From: Chloroflexota bacterium
GTDB taxonomy: Bacteria; Chloroflexota; Dehalococcoidia; GIF9; UBA5629
Direction: 5' to 3'
NCBI GenBank assembly: GCA_026389655.1
Contig: JAPLHL010000104.1
Span: forward strand, 1-10,207
Length of the DNA: 10,207 nucleotides
Part shown: positions 1 through 5,745 of the stretch, piece by piece
How positions within the stretch are numbered: the first letter of the stretch is position 1
Layout of the letters: each line of letters opens with the position of its first letter
Program-made: the position numbers and the translations under genes
Notes under the pieces: model-generated
What the model was told of the DNA's origin: nothing
What the model saw: only the letters and a program-made list of their open reading frames with translations
Database searches by the model: none

Positions 1-35
1 GCGCTTACAGTCTGCCCAGGCATTTCTGAGTGCAC
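1..35 (-). CDS. Start of a leftward gene, truncated by the window edge
   Basis: Read on the minus strand, a near-complete anti-16S match (AAAGGAGGTGAT, 47-36) is followed directly by GTG at 35-33. The frame then stays open to the window edge: M-H-S-E-M-P-G-Q-T-V-S. An in-frame ATG at 23-21 is the alternative start, with a long 16-nt spacing. The ATG at 37-35 is in another frame and hits a stop after ten codons. Eleven residues are too few to name a product. The strong ribosome binding site is the main evidence that this is a real gene. Confidence 0.45.
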   Translation of the reverse strand, partial: MHSEMPGQTVS

Positions 36-149
36 ATCACCTCCTTTATATTTAATTCCCAATGCACAAGAGACAAGGATATACATTGCCTTGGATATTA
101 GTATAACATAACAAGTCAAGTATGCAACCAAGAGTAAAATATACCTGCG

Positions 150-229
150 CCACCCTCTCTCTACCCTCTCCCTTCGAGGGAGAGGGTAATATTTTTCCGA
201 GAAGGGCTGTGCCCTTCTCTCATCCTGTC
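150..229 (-). repeat. Composite two-hairpin repeat, inverted copy
   Basis: Two hairpins lie side by side. One has 11-bp arms ACCCTCTCCCT/AGGGAGAGGGT (163-187) with a 3-nt loop. The other has 9-bp arms GAGAAGGGC/GCCCTTCTC (199-219) with a 3-nt loop. Read on the minus strand, the order and the linking sequence (TTCTCGGAAA) match the plus-strand copies at 4646-4722, 6430-6506 and 7584-7663. This is therefore the same element in the opposite orientation. Confidence 0.75.
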
Positions 230-258
230 TTCACCGGGTTGGTCAATGAGAAGTTATC

Positions 259-360
259 TTCGTAGGGGCGTACCTTCAGGTGCGCCCAAAATCCGGTGAC
301 AAACAATGCATGCATTAATGCAGCGATTGCGTGCGGGTCTTTAGGCCCGCACCCTACGAA
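259..360. repeat. MITE-like palindromic element with TTCGTAGGG ends
   Basis: The 9-bp ends TTCGTAGGG (259-267) and CCCTACGAA (352-360) are perfect inverted repeats. Inside each end is a hairpin: GGGGCGTACCT against AGGTGCGCCC near 266-287, and GTGCGGGTCT against AGGCCCGCAC at 331-352. The left hairpin is nearly identical to 5708-5730 between the capsid and decoration genes, so this is a dispersed family. No transposase is present; it would be a non-autonomous element. Confidence 0.7.
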
Positions 361-433
361 TAACCTGTCAATTCCATCGAATTTTGTTCAGTATAGCTTG
401 TTTAGAATATAACCTGAAGCGATTTTATACGCT

Positions 434-523
434 GGCCCCTCCCCCGGGTAAGGGGAGAGGGCGCCATATATCGAGGGGGAGACCGGTCTCCCCCACAGGG
501 GCCGCGGCAAAGTCCCGCGGCGG
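434..523. repeat. GC-rich multi-hairpin element
   Basis: A 20-bp perfect palindrome, GGGGGAGACC followed by GGTCTCCCCC, lies at 475-494. It is enclosed by outer arms GGCCCCT (434-440) and AGGGGCC (497-503). A further hairpin with arms CCGCGG (502-507 and 515-520) adjoins it. The part at 436-461 is rich in CCCCTCCCC/GGGGAGAGGG and may be related to the second hairpin of the composite repeats, but it is too diverged to be sure. Confidence 0.55.
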
Positions 524-556
524 GCAACAATTATAGTTATAGTGTGGAAGGATTGC

Positions 557-588
557 AAAAAAGAAAACCCCTCTCTACAGGAGAGGGG
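557..588 (-). terminator. Rho-independent terminator of the surface-protein gene
   Basis: On the minus strand, 22 bp beyond the stop codon at 610-612, arms CCCCTCTC and GAGAGGGG (568-575 and 581-588) form an 8-bp hairpin with a 5-nt loop. It is followed directly by TTTTCTTTTTT (567-557), a clear U-tract. The hairpin has the sequence of the second hairpin of the composite repeat, so a repeat fragment appears to serve as terminator. Confidence 0.7.
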
Positions 589-609
589 GCAGGGAGAGAG
601 GTTACCTTA

Positions 610-1935
610 TTAGTAATAGTAGCCGCGCACGCGCTGTATGAATGCCCTGAGCAGGAAAATGAAGATCACCAGCAGTATCAGGCTGGCGCCGACAACCACC
701 CATAAATTGACCAGTCCCACCTGGAAGGCATAGGGCGAAAGCGCCCATTTACTCTTGTTGCCGGAGGGATCGACGGCCTGCACGCGCCAGTAATAGGTAC
801 CTGGCTCTATATTCATGCTGACGCTGGGGTCGGTGAGGTTGCTGCGGCGCATGCCGGGCATGAGCGGGAAGAAATTCATATTATCGGCCACTTCCAACGT
901 ATACAGGGCAACGCCGCTGTCGTCCTTGGAAGGCATCCAGGTGAAAGTTACAGCCTGTGTGCCCATTATGCCCAGGCGGTCGGAGGTAGGAGAGATGGGT
1001 GTGGGAGTGGAGGGTGGGTTGCTCTCTACCGGCAGTTCCCAGGTGGCCGTGTTGCCGTTCTTGTCAGTGGCGGTGACGGTATGTTTGGTTTCGGAGGTCT
1101 CAGGGACGGTGAAATTGTAGATGAAGCCGCCGGTCTTGTCGCTGGTAGGGGATGCTGTGACGACGGCGAAATCGTATTTTATCGAGACATCTGTGTTGGC
1201 GGAGAAGCCGTAGCCGGTGACGGTGGCGGTCTTGCCGACTACCGGGATGCTGGGCTCAACCTTGATTGATGCCGCCAGCTTGAACCTGGTGGTGGCTTCC
1301 TGGTTGTACATCTTTTTAGCTGTAGCCTTGATCACATGTGTACCGGATGCCAGGTCGGGAATGGGTATGTCGCTGCTGAAGCTGCCTATTTTGTCGGTCT
1401 TTATTTCTGTATTGACAGCAAGGGGCTCTCCATCAATAAAAAGGCTGATATCGTCAGTTGCTGAGAAGCCGGTGCCCACCAGGGTGGAGGTGGAGCGGGG
1501 CGCCATCTGGTCATTCTTAATTATGATTGTGGGCGTGACCTGGAAGGCGAAGTTCAGCATCTGCTCGGTGCGCCCGGCCTTGATGTAGTGGAAATAGTTA
1601 GTGCCGCTGGTGGCCTCGGGCACGCTGATGGTTAAACTGATGGACTGCTTGAGGCGCTCGTTCCAACCCTCGCCGAGTTTGACCGTGGTGGGATCGTCCG
1701 ACATGGTGGGTGACTTGCTCCACCAGATCTCGTACTTGCCGTCCAGAGGGTAGGCGCCGCTGCTGATGCTGACTGTGACCTGGCTGCCGGTGGGACCGGA
1801 GCTCGGGGTAAGCGTAGTGGTAACGCCGCATTTGCCGCCGGCGCAGCCCTGCGCATCAACCGGAAGCGGCATCAACGCACTAAATGACGCCGCAAAAAGC
1901 GCAAAAATACTCGTCAGATATAAGCATATCCTCAT
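610..1935 (-). CDS. Secreted, membrane-anchored surface protein with TIG-like and fibronectin-like domains
   Basis: This 441-residue protein probably sits on the outer face of the membrane. Residues 1-28 are a signal peptide (MRIC..., hydrophobic core, likely cleavage after VDA). C31 and C36 (CAGGKC) could form a disulfide. Residues 37-134 contain the motif TPSSGPTGSQVTVS, typical of IPT/TIG folds. Two further Ig-like repeats at about 135-222 and 223-304 share the pattern G-x-GFSA-x-x-D. A fibronectin-III-like domain covers about 309-405 (YYWRVQAVDPSGN). Residues 409-430 form one transmembrane helix, with a short basic tail RAFIQRVRGYYY. It reads away from the capsid genes and has no phage-tail features, so I take it as a host gene. 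Its ligand is unknown. Gram-type and anchoring mode are inferred only. Confidence 0.85.
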   Translation of the reverse strand: MRICLYLTSIFALFAASFSALMPLPVDAQGCAGGKCGVTTTLTPSSGPTGSQVTVSISSGAYPLDGKYEIWWSKSPTMSDDPTTVKLGEGWNERLKQSISLTISVPEATSGTNYFHYIKAGRTEQMLNFAFQVTPTIIIKNDQMAPRSTSTLVGTGFSATDDISLFIDGEPLAVNTEIKTDKIGSFSSDIPIPDLASGTHVIKATAKKMYNQEATTRFKLAASIKVEPSIPVVGKTATVTGYGFSANTDVSIKYDFAVVTASPTSDKTGGFIYNFTVPETSETKHTVTATDKNGNTATWELPVESNPPSTPTPISPTSDRLGIMGTQAVTFTWMPSKDDSGVALYTLEVADNMNFFPLMPGMRRSNLTDPSVSMNIEPGTYYWRVQAVDPSGNKSKWALSPYAFQVGLVNLWVVVGASLILLVIFIFLLRAFIQRVRGYYY

Positions 1936-1943
1936 ACAGGGAA

Positions 1944-1972
1944 TTTATAGTCCTTTAATAATTTTTTGTCAA
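1944..1972 (-). promoter_or_regulatory. Sigma-70-type promoter of the surface-protein gene
   Basis: On the minus strand TTGACA (1972-1967) and TATAAA (1949-1944) are separated by exactly 17 bp. The -10 box ends only 8 nt before the ATG at 1935. Transcription would therefore start at or within a base or two of the start codon, leaving no room for a ribosome binding site. Confidence 0.7.
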
Positions 1973-2002
1973 GCTCCCAGATACGAAAGTGACATTATGT
2001 TA

Positions 2003-2032
2003 TTGATTAAGCTAGAACAAATGTTCTATTAT
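2003..2032 (+). promoter_or_regulatory. Promoter of the capsid-gene unit
   Basis: TTGATT (2003-2008) and TATTAT (2027-2032) lie 18 bp apart, matching 4/6 and 5/6 of the sigma-70 consensus. The expected start is near 2039, only a few bases before the ATG at 2043, so this message also looks leaderless or nearly so. A palindromic operator fills most of the spacer. Confidence 0.6.
2013..2028. promoter_or_regulatory. LexA/SOS-box-like operator
   Basis: TAGAACAAATGTTCTA has perfect 7-bp half-sites around a 2-bp centre and contains GAAC-N4-GTTC, the core of the Gram-positive type LexA (DinR) box. It lies between the -35 and -10 boxes and overlaps the first base of the -10, an ideal place for a repressor. 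The match and location are seen directly. That LexA is the binder is inference; the Cys-HTH protein next to it is the alternative. Confidence 0.6.
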
Positions 2033-2042
2033 TTACGCCATC

Positions 2043-2318
2043 ATGTATGAAGGTTGTATTGACGCTGTTGAATATGCCAACTGGAAGGACGCAGGCTGCG
2101 ACCTGAGCCCGGCCTGCCTGGAGTGCCCGCTGCCCAGGTGCATCGAGGAGGAGCCTCGCGGCAGGCAGAGGAGGAGGCTGGACCACCGGATGGAAGCCAT
2201 GAAAGAGCTGCGCAAGCAGGGTAAGGATACACGTGAGATAGCCGCAGCTTTCAGGGTCAGCGAGCGGACCGTCCAGAGGGCCTTTAGCAGGAGCAACGGG
2301 AATGGACACCAGGGGTGA
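2043..2318 (+). CDS. Small Cys4 and helix-turn-helix DNA-binding protein
   Basis: A 91-residue protein. The N-terminal half has four cysteines in the pattern C19-x5-C25-x2-C28-x4-C33, suggesting a bound metal or a small iron-sulfur site. A basic stretch follows (RGRQRRR, 39-45). Residues about 50-81 look like a recombinase/resolvase-type helix-turn-helix (IAAAFRVSERTVQRAF). It is the first gene of the capsid unit and sits where tailed phages usually have the small terminase or a regulator; the portal follows after 40 bp. No Shine-Dalgarno sequence precedes the ATG, in keeping with a leaderless start. It could be a regulator of the unit or a DNA-recognition subunit for packaging. The sequence does not decide between these. 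Confidence 0.75.
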   Translation: MYEGCIDAVEYANWKDAGCDLSPACLECPLPRCIEEEPRGRQRRRLDHRMEAMKELRKQGKDTREIAAAFRVSERTVQRAFSRSNGNGHQG

Positions 2319-2358
2319 GGGGATCCCCAGCAATATATATTAAAGGAATAGCAGAAAA

Positions 2359-3801
2359 ATGGAATTTGACATAATGAAATTATCCCAGGTCGACCGTGAC
2401 CGTTTCAGCGCCTATAAGTCCAACCTTGCATTTTATAACGGTACGCAATGGGCGCAGAAAACCAAGAACCGCCAGCTCGTTTTTAACTACGCCAAGATCG
2501 CCATCGATAAGATCACTTCTTACCTGATGAATGATTTGAATTTCGCCTTTGACCCGCTGCCAATTGGTCTTGGTGACACCGCAGGGATGGACAAAAATGT
2601 CATTGCGGAGAGCGAAGCGACGTGGCAATCTGCTGCACGTAACGCGACCAATGTTGCTAAGAAAGCTGAAGATTTAATCTACTTCGTCCTCGATCAAAAT
2701 AATTGCAGTGAGCTTGACTATACCACCGAGATCGACACTGCCATCCTGGGCGACGGCTGTTATAAGGTGACATGGGATGCAGTCGAGAAGAGGGTCCGCA
2801 TCACGGCGCCGGACGTCAACGGCCTGTATGCCTGGTGGACCGGTGACGACCTCACCCGGGTGTACCGTGTGGCCTCGCGCTACCAGCTCTCCCAGGATGA
2901 AGTTCTCTTGCTCTACAAGAAGACTACGCAGAAGAAGGCCGTCACCATCACCGAGCTATGGACCTCTACCAACTTTGTGCTCTATATGGATAATGACGTG
3001 ATCGACCGCAAGCCCAACCCTTACGGCTTCATCCCTTTTATTATCTATCCGAACCTACGCCAGCCGAAGGAGTTTTGGGGTGTCTCGGATATCCCCACCG
3101 TGCAGGAGCCGCAGAAAGAATTGAACCGTGCGCTTTCCCAGCTCTCCCGCATACTCGAAGTCTCAGGCAACCCGATAGCCGTATTAGAGGGCGTCGAATC
3201 GTCCGAGGATATCCAGGTCAAGCCGGGCGCAGTCTGGAATATCCCCCAGGATACCAAAGCCTATTTGCTCGACCTGCTGCAGGGCGGCGGCATTCGCCTG
3301 CATATCGACTATATCGACCTCGTCTATAAGACCATGCACGATTTATCCGAATCCCCCAGGGCGGCCTTCGGCGGCGTTAACCAGGAGATGAGCGGCACCG
3401 CTTTAGAGTTCGAGCTTCAATCCCTTTTGCAGAAGGTAAAGCGCAAGCGCCTTGTCAGGACAAATGTTTACAAGCGGCGCAATGATATGATTTTGAAGCT
3501 GTGGGCCAGGTTTATGAAAGAGGATCTTACCGCATGTAGTCAGAAGGTTTGCTGGGGCCAGGTACTGCCCAGGGATAAGACTACCGAGGCACAGAATGAG
3601 CAGTTACTCGTACAGTCCGGCGTCCATTCCCGCCGGACCGCTATGGACACGCTGGGTGTCCGTGATCCCGAGCTTGAATTCAATAAGTGGATGGAAGAGC
3701 GCAAGCGCATCTTAATACAGAATCAGGAGTTTAAGGCGCAGTCTACACAAGGCGGACAGAGAGAGAGAAATGTTGCCGCCGATATGCAAGCCCCGCTTTA
3801 A
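2359..3801 (+). CDS. Phage portal protein, Gp6/SPP1-like
   Basis: A 480-residue protein of normal length for the SPP1 Gp6-like portal family. Twelve copies would form the ring at one capsid vertex through which DNA enters. The recognised features are the N-terminal pattern (AFYNGTQW, then NYAKIAIDKITSYLMND), the central YGFIPFIIYPN and WGVSDIPTVQEPQKELNRALSQLSRILE, and SGTALEFELQSLLQKVKRKR near residues 350-370 followed by a helical C-terminus. A ribosome site AAAGGA (2342-2347) lies 11 nt before the chosen ATG; M6 is a possible later start. Residues 81-94 (VIAESEATWQSAAR) are encoded by a copy of the TGTCATTGCG repeat family inside the gene. It lies in a region likely to be variable between the N-terminal segment and the helix starting KKAEDLIYFVL. 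The frame is intact. No terminase gene precedes it, which is unusual. Confidence 0.9.
   Translation: MEFDIMKLSQVDRDRFSAYKSNLAFYNGTQWAQKTKNRQLVFNYAKIAIDKITSYLMNDLNFAFDPLPIGLGDTAGMDKNVIAESEATWQSAARNATNVAKKAEDLIYFVLDQNNCSELDYTTEIDTAILGDGCYKVTWDAVEKRVRITAPDVNGLYAWWTGDDLTRVYRVASRYQLSQDEVLLLYKKTTQKKAVTITELWTSTNFVLYMDNDVIDRKPNPYGFIPFIIYPNLRQPKEFWGVSDIPTVQEPQKELNRALSQLSRILEVSGNPIAVLEGVESSEDIQVKPGAVWNIPQDTKAYLLDLLQGGGIRLHIDYIDLVYKTMHDLSESPRAAFGGVNQEMSGTALEFELQSLLQKVKRKRLVRTNVYKRRNDMILKLWARFMKEDLTACSQKVCWGQVLPRDKTTEAQNEQLLVQSGVHSRRTAMDTLGVRDPELEFNKWMEERKRILIQNQEFKAQSTQGGQRERNVAADMQAPL
2598..2639 (+). repeat. TGTCATTGCG-family repeat inside the portal gene
   Basis: The stretch begins TGTCATTGCGGAG, continues AGCGAAGCGACGTGGCAATC and ends TGCTGCACG. 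The same framework (TGTCATTGCGAG, variable GC core, CGTGGCAATCT, then CTGCACG) is found at 4476-4517. It has one extra G after TGTCATTGCG compared with the other copies. It keeps the portal frame open and adds about 14 residues. Confidence 0.75.
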
Positions 3802-3818
3802 CTATATTCCGTATTCCA

Positions 3819-3857
3819 TGTCATTGCGAAGCCGACCGCAGTCGGCTGTGGCAATCT
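3819..3857 (+). repeat. TGTCATTGCG-family repeat, portal-scaffold junction
   Basis: TGTCATTGCG ... TGGCAATCT encloses a core hairpin with arms AGCCGAC/GTCGGCT (3830-3836 and 3841-3847) and loop CGCA. The outer arms ATTGC/GCAAT are shared with the other copies while the core stem differs in sequence yet still pairs. It almost fills the 91-bp gap between the portal stop and the scaffold start. Confidence 0.8.
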
Positions 3858-3892
3858 AATGGCCGCTTACAACGGCAATAGGAGAAGAAAGC

Positions 3893-4465
3893 ATGTCAAA
3901 AGAATCACCCGAGTACAAGGCAGACCCGGCCGCCGAAGAGACGCAGAAACCAGCGGCCGCAGAGGAAACTCCCGCCGATCCGCCCATCGTAAGCGAAGCG
4001 GAGCAGGCATTGACCGCCAGGGTGACGGAGCTGGAGGGCCAGCTAACCTCCAAAGATACCGAGCTCAGCGAAGCGGAGCAGGCATTGACCGCTAGGGTGA
4101 CGGAGCTGGAGGGCCAGCTAACCTCCAAAGATACCGAGCTCAGCGAAGCGAAGAAAACCCTTGACACCCAGGTACAGGATTTCGGCGTTATCAAAATGGG
4201 CTATGACGAGGCCGTCACTGCCTACCGTAAGCTCACCGTCAGCTCTAACCCCACCTTTACCGAGGACCTTATCACCGGCTCTACCATCGCCGAGGTTGAC
4301 GCTTCCATTAAGAAGGTCAACGAGCTGGCTGCCGGCATCAAGAGCCGCCTCGAAGCGGAGCTAAAGGAAACCATCATTCCGGCCGGCGCACCCGAAAGGT
4401 CAGGCCCGGATACTTCCGGACTTTCCCCCAGGGAGAAAATCAAAGCAGGCATACAGAACAAATAA
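3893..4465 (+). CDS. Coiled-coil scaffold-like capsid assembly protein
   Basis: A 190-residue, highly charged protein between portal and major capsid genes, the usual place of a scaffolding protein. Residues 1-33 are Pro/Ala/Glu-rich and probably disordered. Residues 34-58 and 59-83 are two copies of SEAEQALTARVTELEGQLTS plus KDTEL, a heptad-like coiled coil that continues as SEAKKTLDTQV. Residues about 98-160 are mainly helical. The C-terminus is basic (PREKIKAGIQNK), as in scaffolds that dock on the shell. Ribosome site GGAGAA (3881-3886) is well placed. No protease gene is seen, so the scaffold would leave or stay without cleavage. The assignment rests on position, size and composition, not on a conserved motif. 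Confidence 0.7.
   Translation: MSKESPEYKADPAAEETQKPAAAEETPADPPIVSEAEQALTARVTELEGQLTSKDTELSEAEQALTARVTELEGQLTSKDTELSEAKKTLDTQVQDFGVIKMGYDEAVTAYRKLTVSSNPTFTEDLITGSTIAEVDASIKKVNELAAGIKSRLEAELKETIIPAGAPERSGPDTSGLSPREKIKAGIQNK
3992..4141 (+). repeat. 75-bp tandem duplication in the scaffold gene
   Basis: Copies 3992-4066 and 4067-4141 are identical except for C4018 versus T4093, a silent change (GCC/GCT). A third partial copy begins at 4142 (AGCGAAGCG). The unit is 25 codons, so the coiled coil is lengthened in frame. The near identity marks a recent or homogenised duplication. Confidence 0.95.
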
Positions 4466-4475
4466 AACGTAAAAA

Positions 4476-4569
4476 TGTCATTGCGAGCCCCGCAGGGGCG
4501 TGGCAATCTACTGCACGGCATTAATACCAGCCAGCAGATCACCACGTCGCTTCGCTCCTCGTGATGACA
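4476..4569. repeat. 94-bp MITE-like element made of two inverted TGTCATTGCG-family units
   Basis: The left unit begins TGTCATTGCGAG (4476-4487). The right unit, inverted, ends CTCGTGATGACA (4558-4569). Within the left unit ATTGC pairs with GCAAT; within the right unit the same positions read ATCAC and GTGAT, so both sides changed together. The left core is the hairpin GCCCC-GCA-GGGGC. The run from 4471 to 4509 is identical over 39 bases to 7149-7187. Confidence 0.8.
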
Positions 4570-4645
4570 ACGAAAAACGCAGAAAGTGCTGAAGGGCTGC
4601 ATGCCTTTCACAGAATAAAAAAGATTTTCACCTTACCCACCAGGG

Positions 4646-4722
4646 GGATGTCGCAGAAGGGGCGCAGCCTCTTCTCGGAATAAAAATCCCTTCTCCTACC
4701 AGGAGAGGGCAGGGTGAGGTGA
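4646..4722 (+). repeat. Composite two-hairpin repeat upstream of the major capsid gene
   Basis: The first hairpin has arms AGAAGGGGC/GCCTCTTCT around loop GCA (4655-4675, one G-U pair). A linker beginning CGGAATAAAAAT follows. The second hairpin has arms CCCTTCTCCT/AGGAGAGGG with one bulge (4688-4709). The element ends in CAGGGTGAGGTGA. The capsid gene's own ribosome site AAAGGAG (4724-4730) begins two bases beyond. Confidence 0.8.
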
Positions 4723-4735
4723 TAAAGGAGAAATT

Positions 4736-5659
4736 ATGGGAACAACTTTAACCGAAGCCGCCAAACTTTCAAATGATGTCATGTACCAGGGCGTTATCGA
4801 AACCATCATAAAGGATTGCCCGCTGCTTCAATTCATGCCGTGGGTCGAGATCGTCGGCAATGCTCTCACTTATAACCGTGAGCTCACGCTGCCCACCGCA
4901 GAGTGGCATGCCGTCAATGATGACTGGAATACTAGCCCGGCAGTGACCTTCACGCAGAAAACAGCCACCCTCGCCATCCTGGGGCAGAACGCCGATGTAG
5001 ACAATTACATCAAGCAGACCATGTCAAACATCATGGACGTGGAGAGCGCCATAATCGAGTTGACAGCGAAGGCGATCCGCCATGAGCTGGAAGACAAGCT
5101 CGTCTATGGCGACAATTCAGGCGTACCCAACCAGTTTGATGGTTTGATCAAGCTGATCAATACCGCCAACGCCAGCGACCAGCTCGTTGCTATGGCCGCC
5201 ACCGGCGCAACGCTCACCCTTACCAAGATCGACGAGCTTATCGACGCAGTGAAGGGCGGGAAGCCTGACATTCTGCTCATGAGCCGCCGCTCCCGCCGCA
5301 AGATCGCCGCATTGGCCAGGGCTGCCGGCAACAACCTTGAAGTCGGAAAGGGCCTGCTGGGTGAGTTCGTGGAGTATTACAACGGTATACCTATCAGTGT
5401 CTCGGATTTCATTAAGGATACCCACACCCTCAGCGGATCAGTCGAAACCGCCTACACCGGAGCCACTAACTCCACCATCTATGCCGTGCAGATGGGTGAG
5501 GATGGCCTGTGTGGTTTGACGGGACCCGGTGGCCTGCAGGTCGTCAAGATCGGCGACATGGAAACTAAGGACGCCAGCCGCACCCGCATTAAGTGGTATT
5601 GCTCGCTGGCATTGTTCAGCAATGTCAAAGCGGCCGCTTTGATTGGAGTACAGGACTAA
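4736..5659 (+). CDS. Major capsid protein, HK97-fold type
   Basis: A 307-residue protein forming the capsid shell, to judge by its place after portal and scaffold and by its sequence style. An N-terminal helix (TLTEAAKLSNDVMYQGVIETIIKD) leads into LLQFMPWVEIVGNALTYNRE, typical of the N-arm and E-loop region of HK97-fold coats that lack a cleaved delta domain. The helical spine region follows (ESAIIELTAKAIRHELEDKLVYGD), then an NQFDGLIKLI segment, A-domain-like LLMSRRSRRKIAALARAAGNN and a C-terminal part ending ALIGVQD. The ribosome site AAAGGAG lies 5 nt before the ATG. No maturation protease is encoded nearby. The family call comes from reading the sequence; a structure prediction would settle the subfamily. 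Confidence 0.85.
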   Translation: MGTTLTEAAKLSNDVMYQGVIETIIKDCPLLQFMPWVEIVGNALTYNRELTLPTAEWHAVNDDWNTSPAVTFTQKTATLAILGQNADVDNYIKQTMSNIMDVESAIIELTAKAIRHELEDKLVYGDNSGVPNQFDGLIKLINTANASDQLVAMAATGATLTLTKIDELIDAVKGGKPDILLMSRRSRRKIAALARAAGNNLEVGKGLLGEFVEYYNGIPISVSDFIKDTHTLSGSVETAYTGATNSTIYAVQMGEDGLCGLTGPGGLQVVKIGDMETKDASRTRIKWYCSLALFSNVKAAALIGVQD

Positions 5660-5669
5660 TGAAAAAAGC

Positions 5670-5730
5670 GGGCGGGTTTGAAAACCCGCCCCTACATCTA
5701 AAACGTAGGGGCGTACCTTTAGGTGCGCCC
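5670..5730. repeat. Palindromic element between capsid and decoration genes
   Basis: Two hairpins stand back to back: GGGCGGGTTT/AAACCCGCCC (5670-5691) and GGGCGTACCT/AGGTGCGCCC (5709-5730, one T-G pair). Between them CCCCTAC and GTAGGGG form an additional inverted pair. The second hairpin differs by one loop base from 266-287. It occupies most of the 86-bp gap. Confidence 0.75.
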
Positions 5731-5745
5731 GAGGAGTAAAAGAAA

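Larger units (their letters stand above)
36..609. other. Repeat-rich non-coding region
   Basis: No convincing gene lies here. It holds, in order, a leader for the leftward gene at 1-35, an inverted copy of the composite two-hairpin element (150-229), a 102-bp element with 9-bp terminal inverted repeats (259-360), a GC-rich multi-hairpin element (434-523), and the terminator of the next gene (557-588). I see nothing in 90-148 or 361-433 beyond AT-rich sequence. Confidence 0.7.

Noticed and set aside
610..1935. Surface protein as a phage tail fibre
   Set aside because: It is on the opposite strand, has a signal peptide and a C-terminal membrane anchor, and has its own promoter and terminator.
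2380..2628. Minus-strand frame opposite the portal, beginning MPRRFALRNDI
   Set aside because: The start is the reverse reading of the TGTCATTGCG repeat and the remainder is opposite a confident portal gene. Spurious frame.
3992..4150. Possible CRISPR array
   Set aside because: The 75-bp units are contiguous with no spacers and lie in frame inside a coiled-coil gene.
4222..4611. Minus-strand frame with CHHEERSDVVI and RPCGARNDI
   Set aside because: These are typical false translations of the palindromic repeat at 4476-4569. The rest lies opposite the scaffold gene, and there is no ribosome site.
4736..5659. Encapsulin nanocompartment shell instead of a phage capsid
   Set aside because: Portal, scaffold-like and connector genes next to it indicate a phage-type DNA capsid. 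No cargo enzyme gene is seen.
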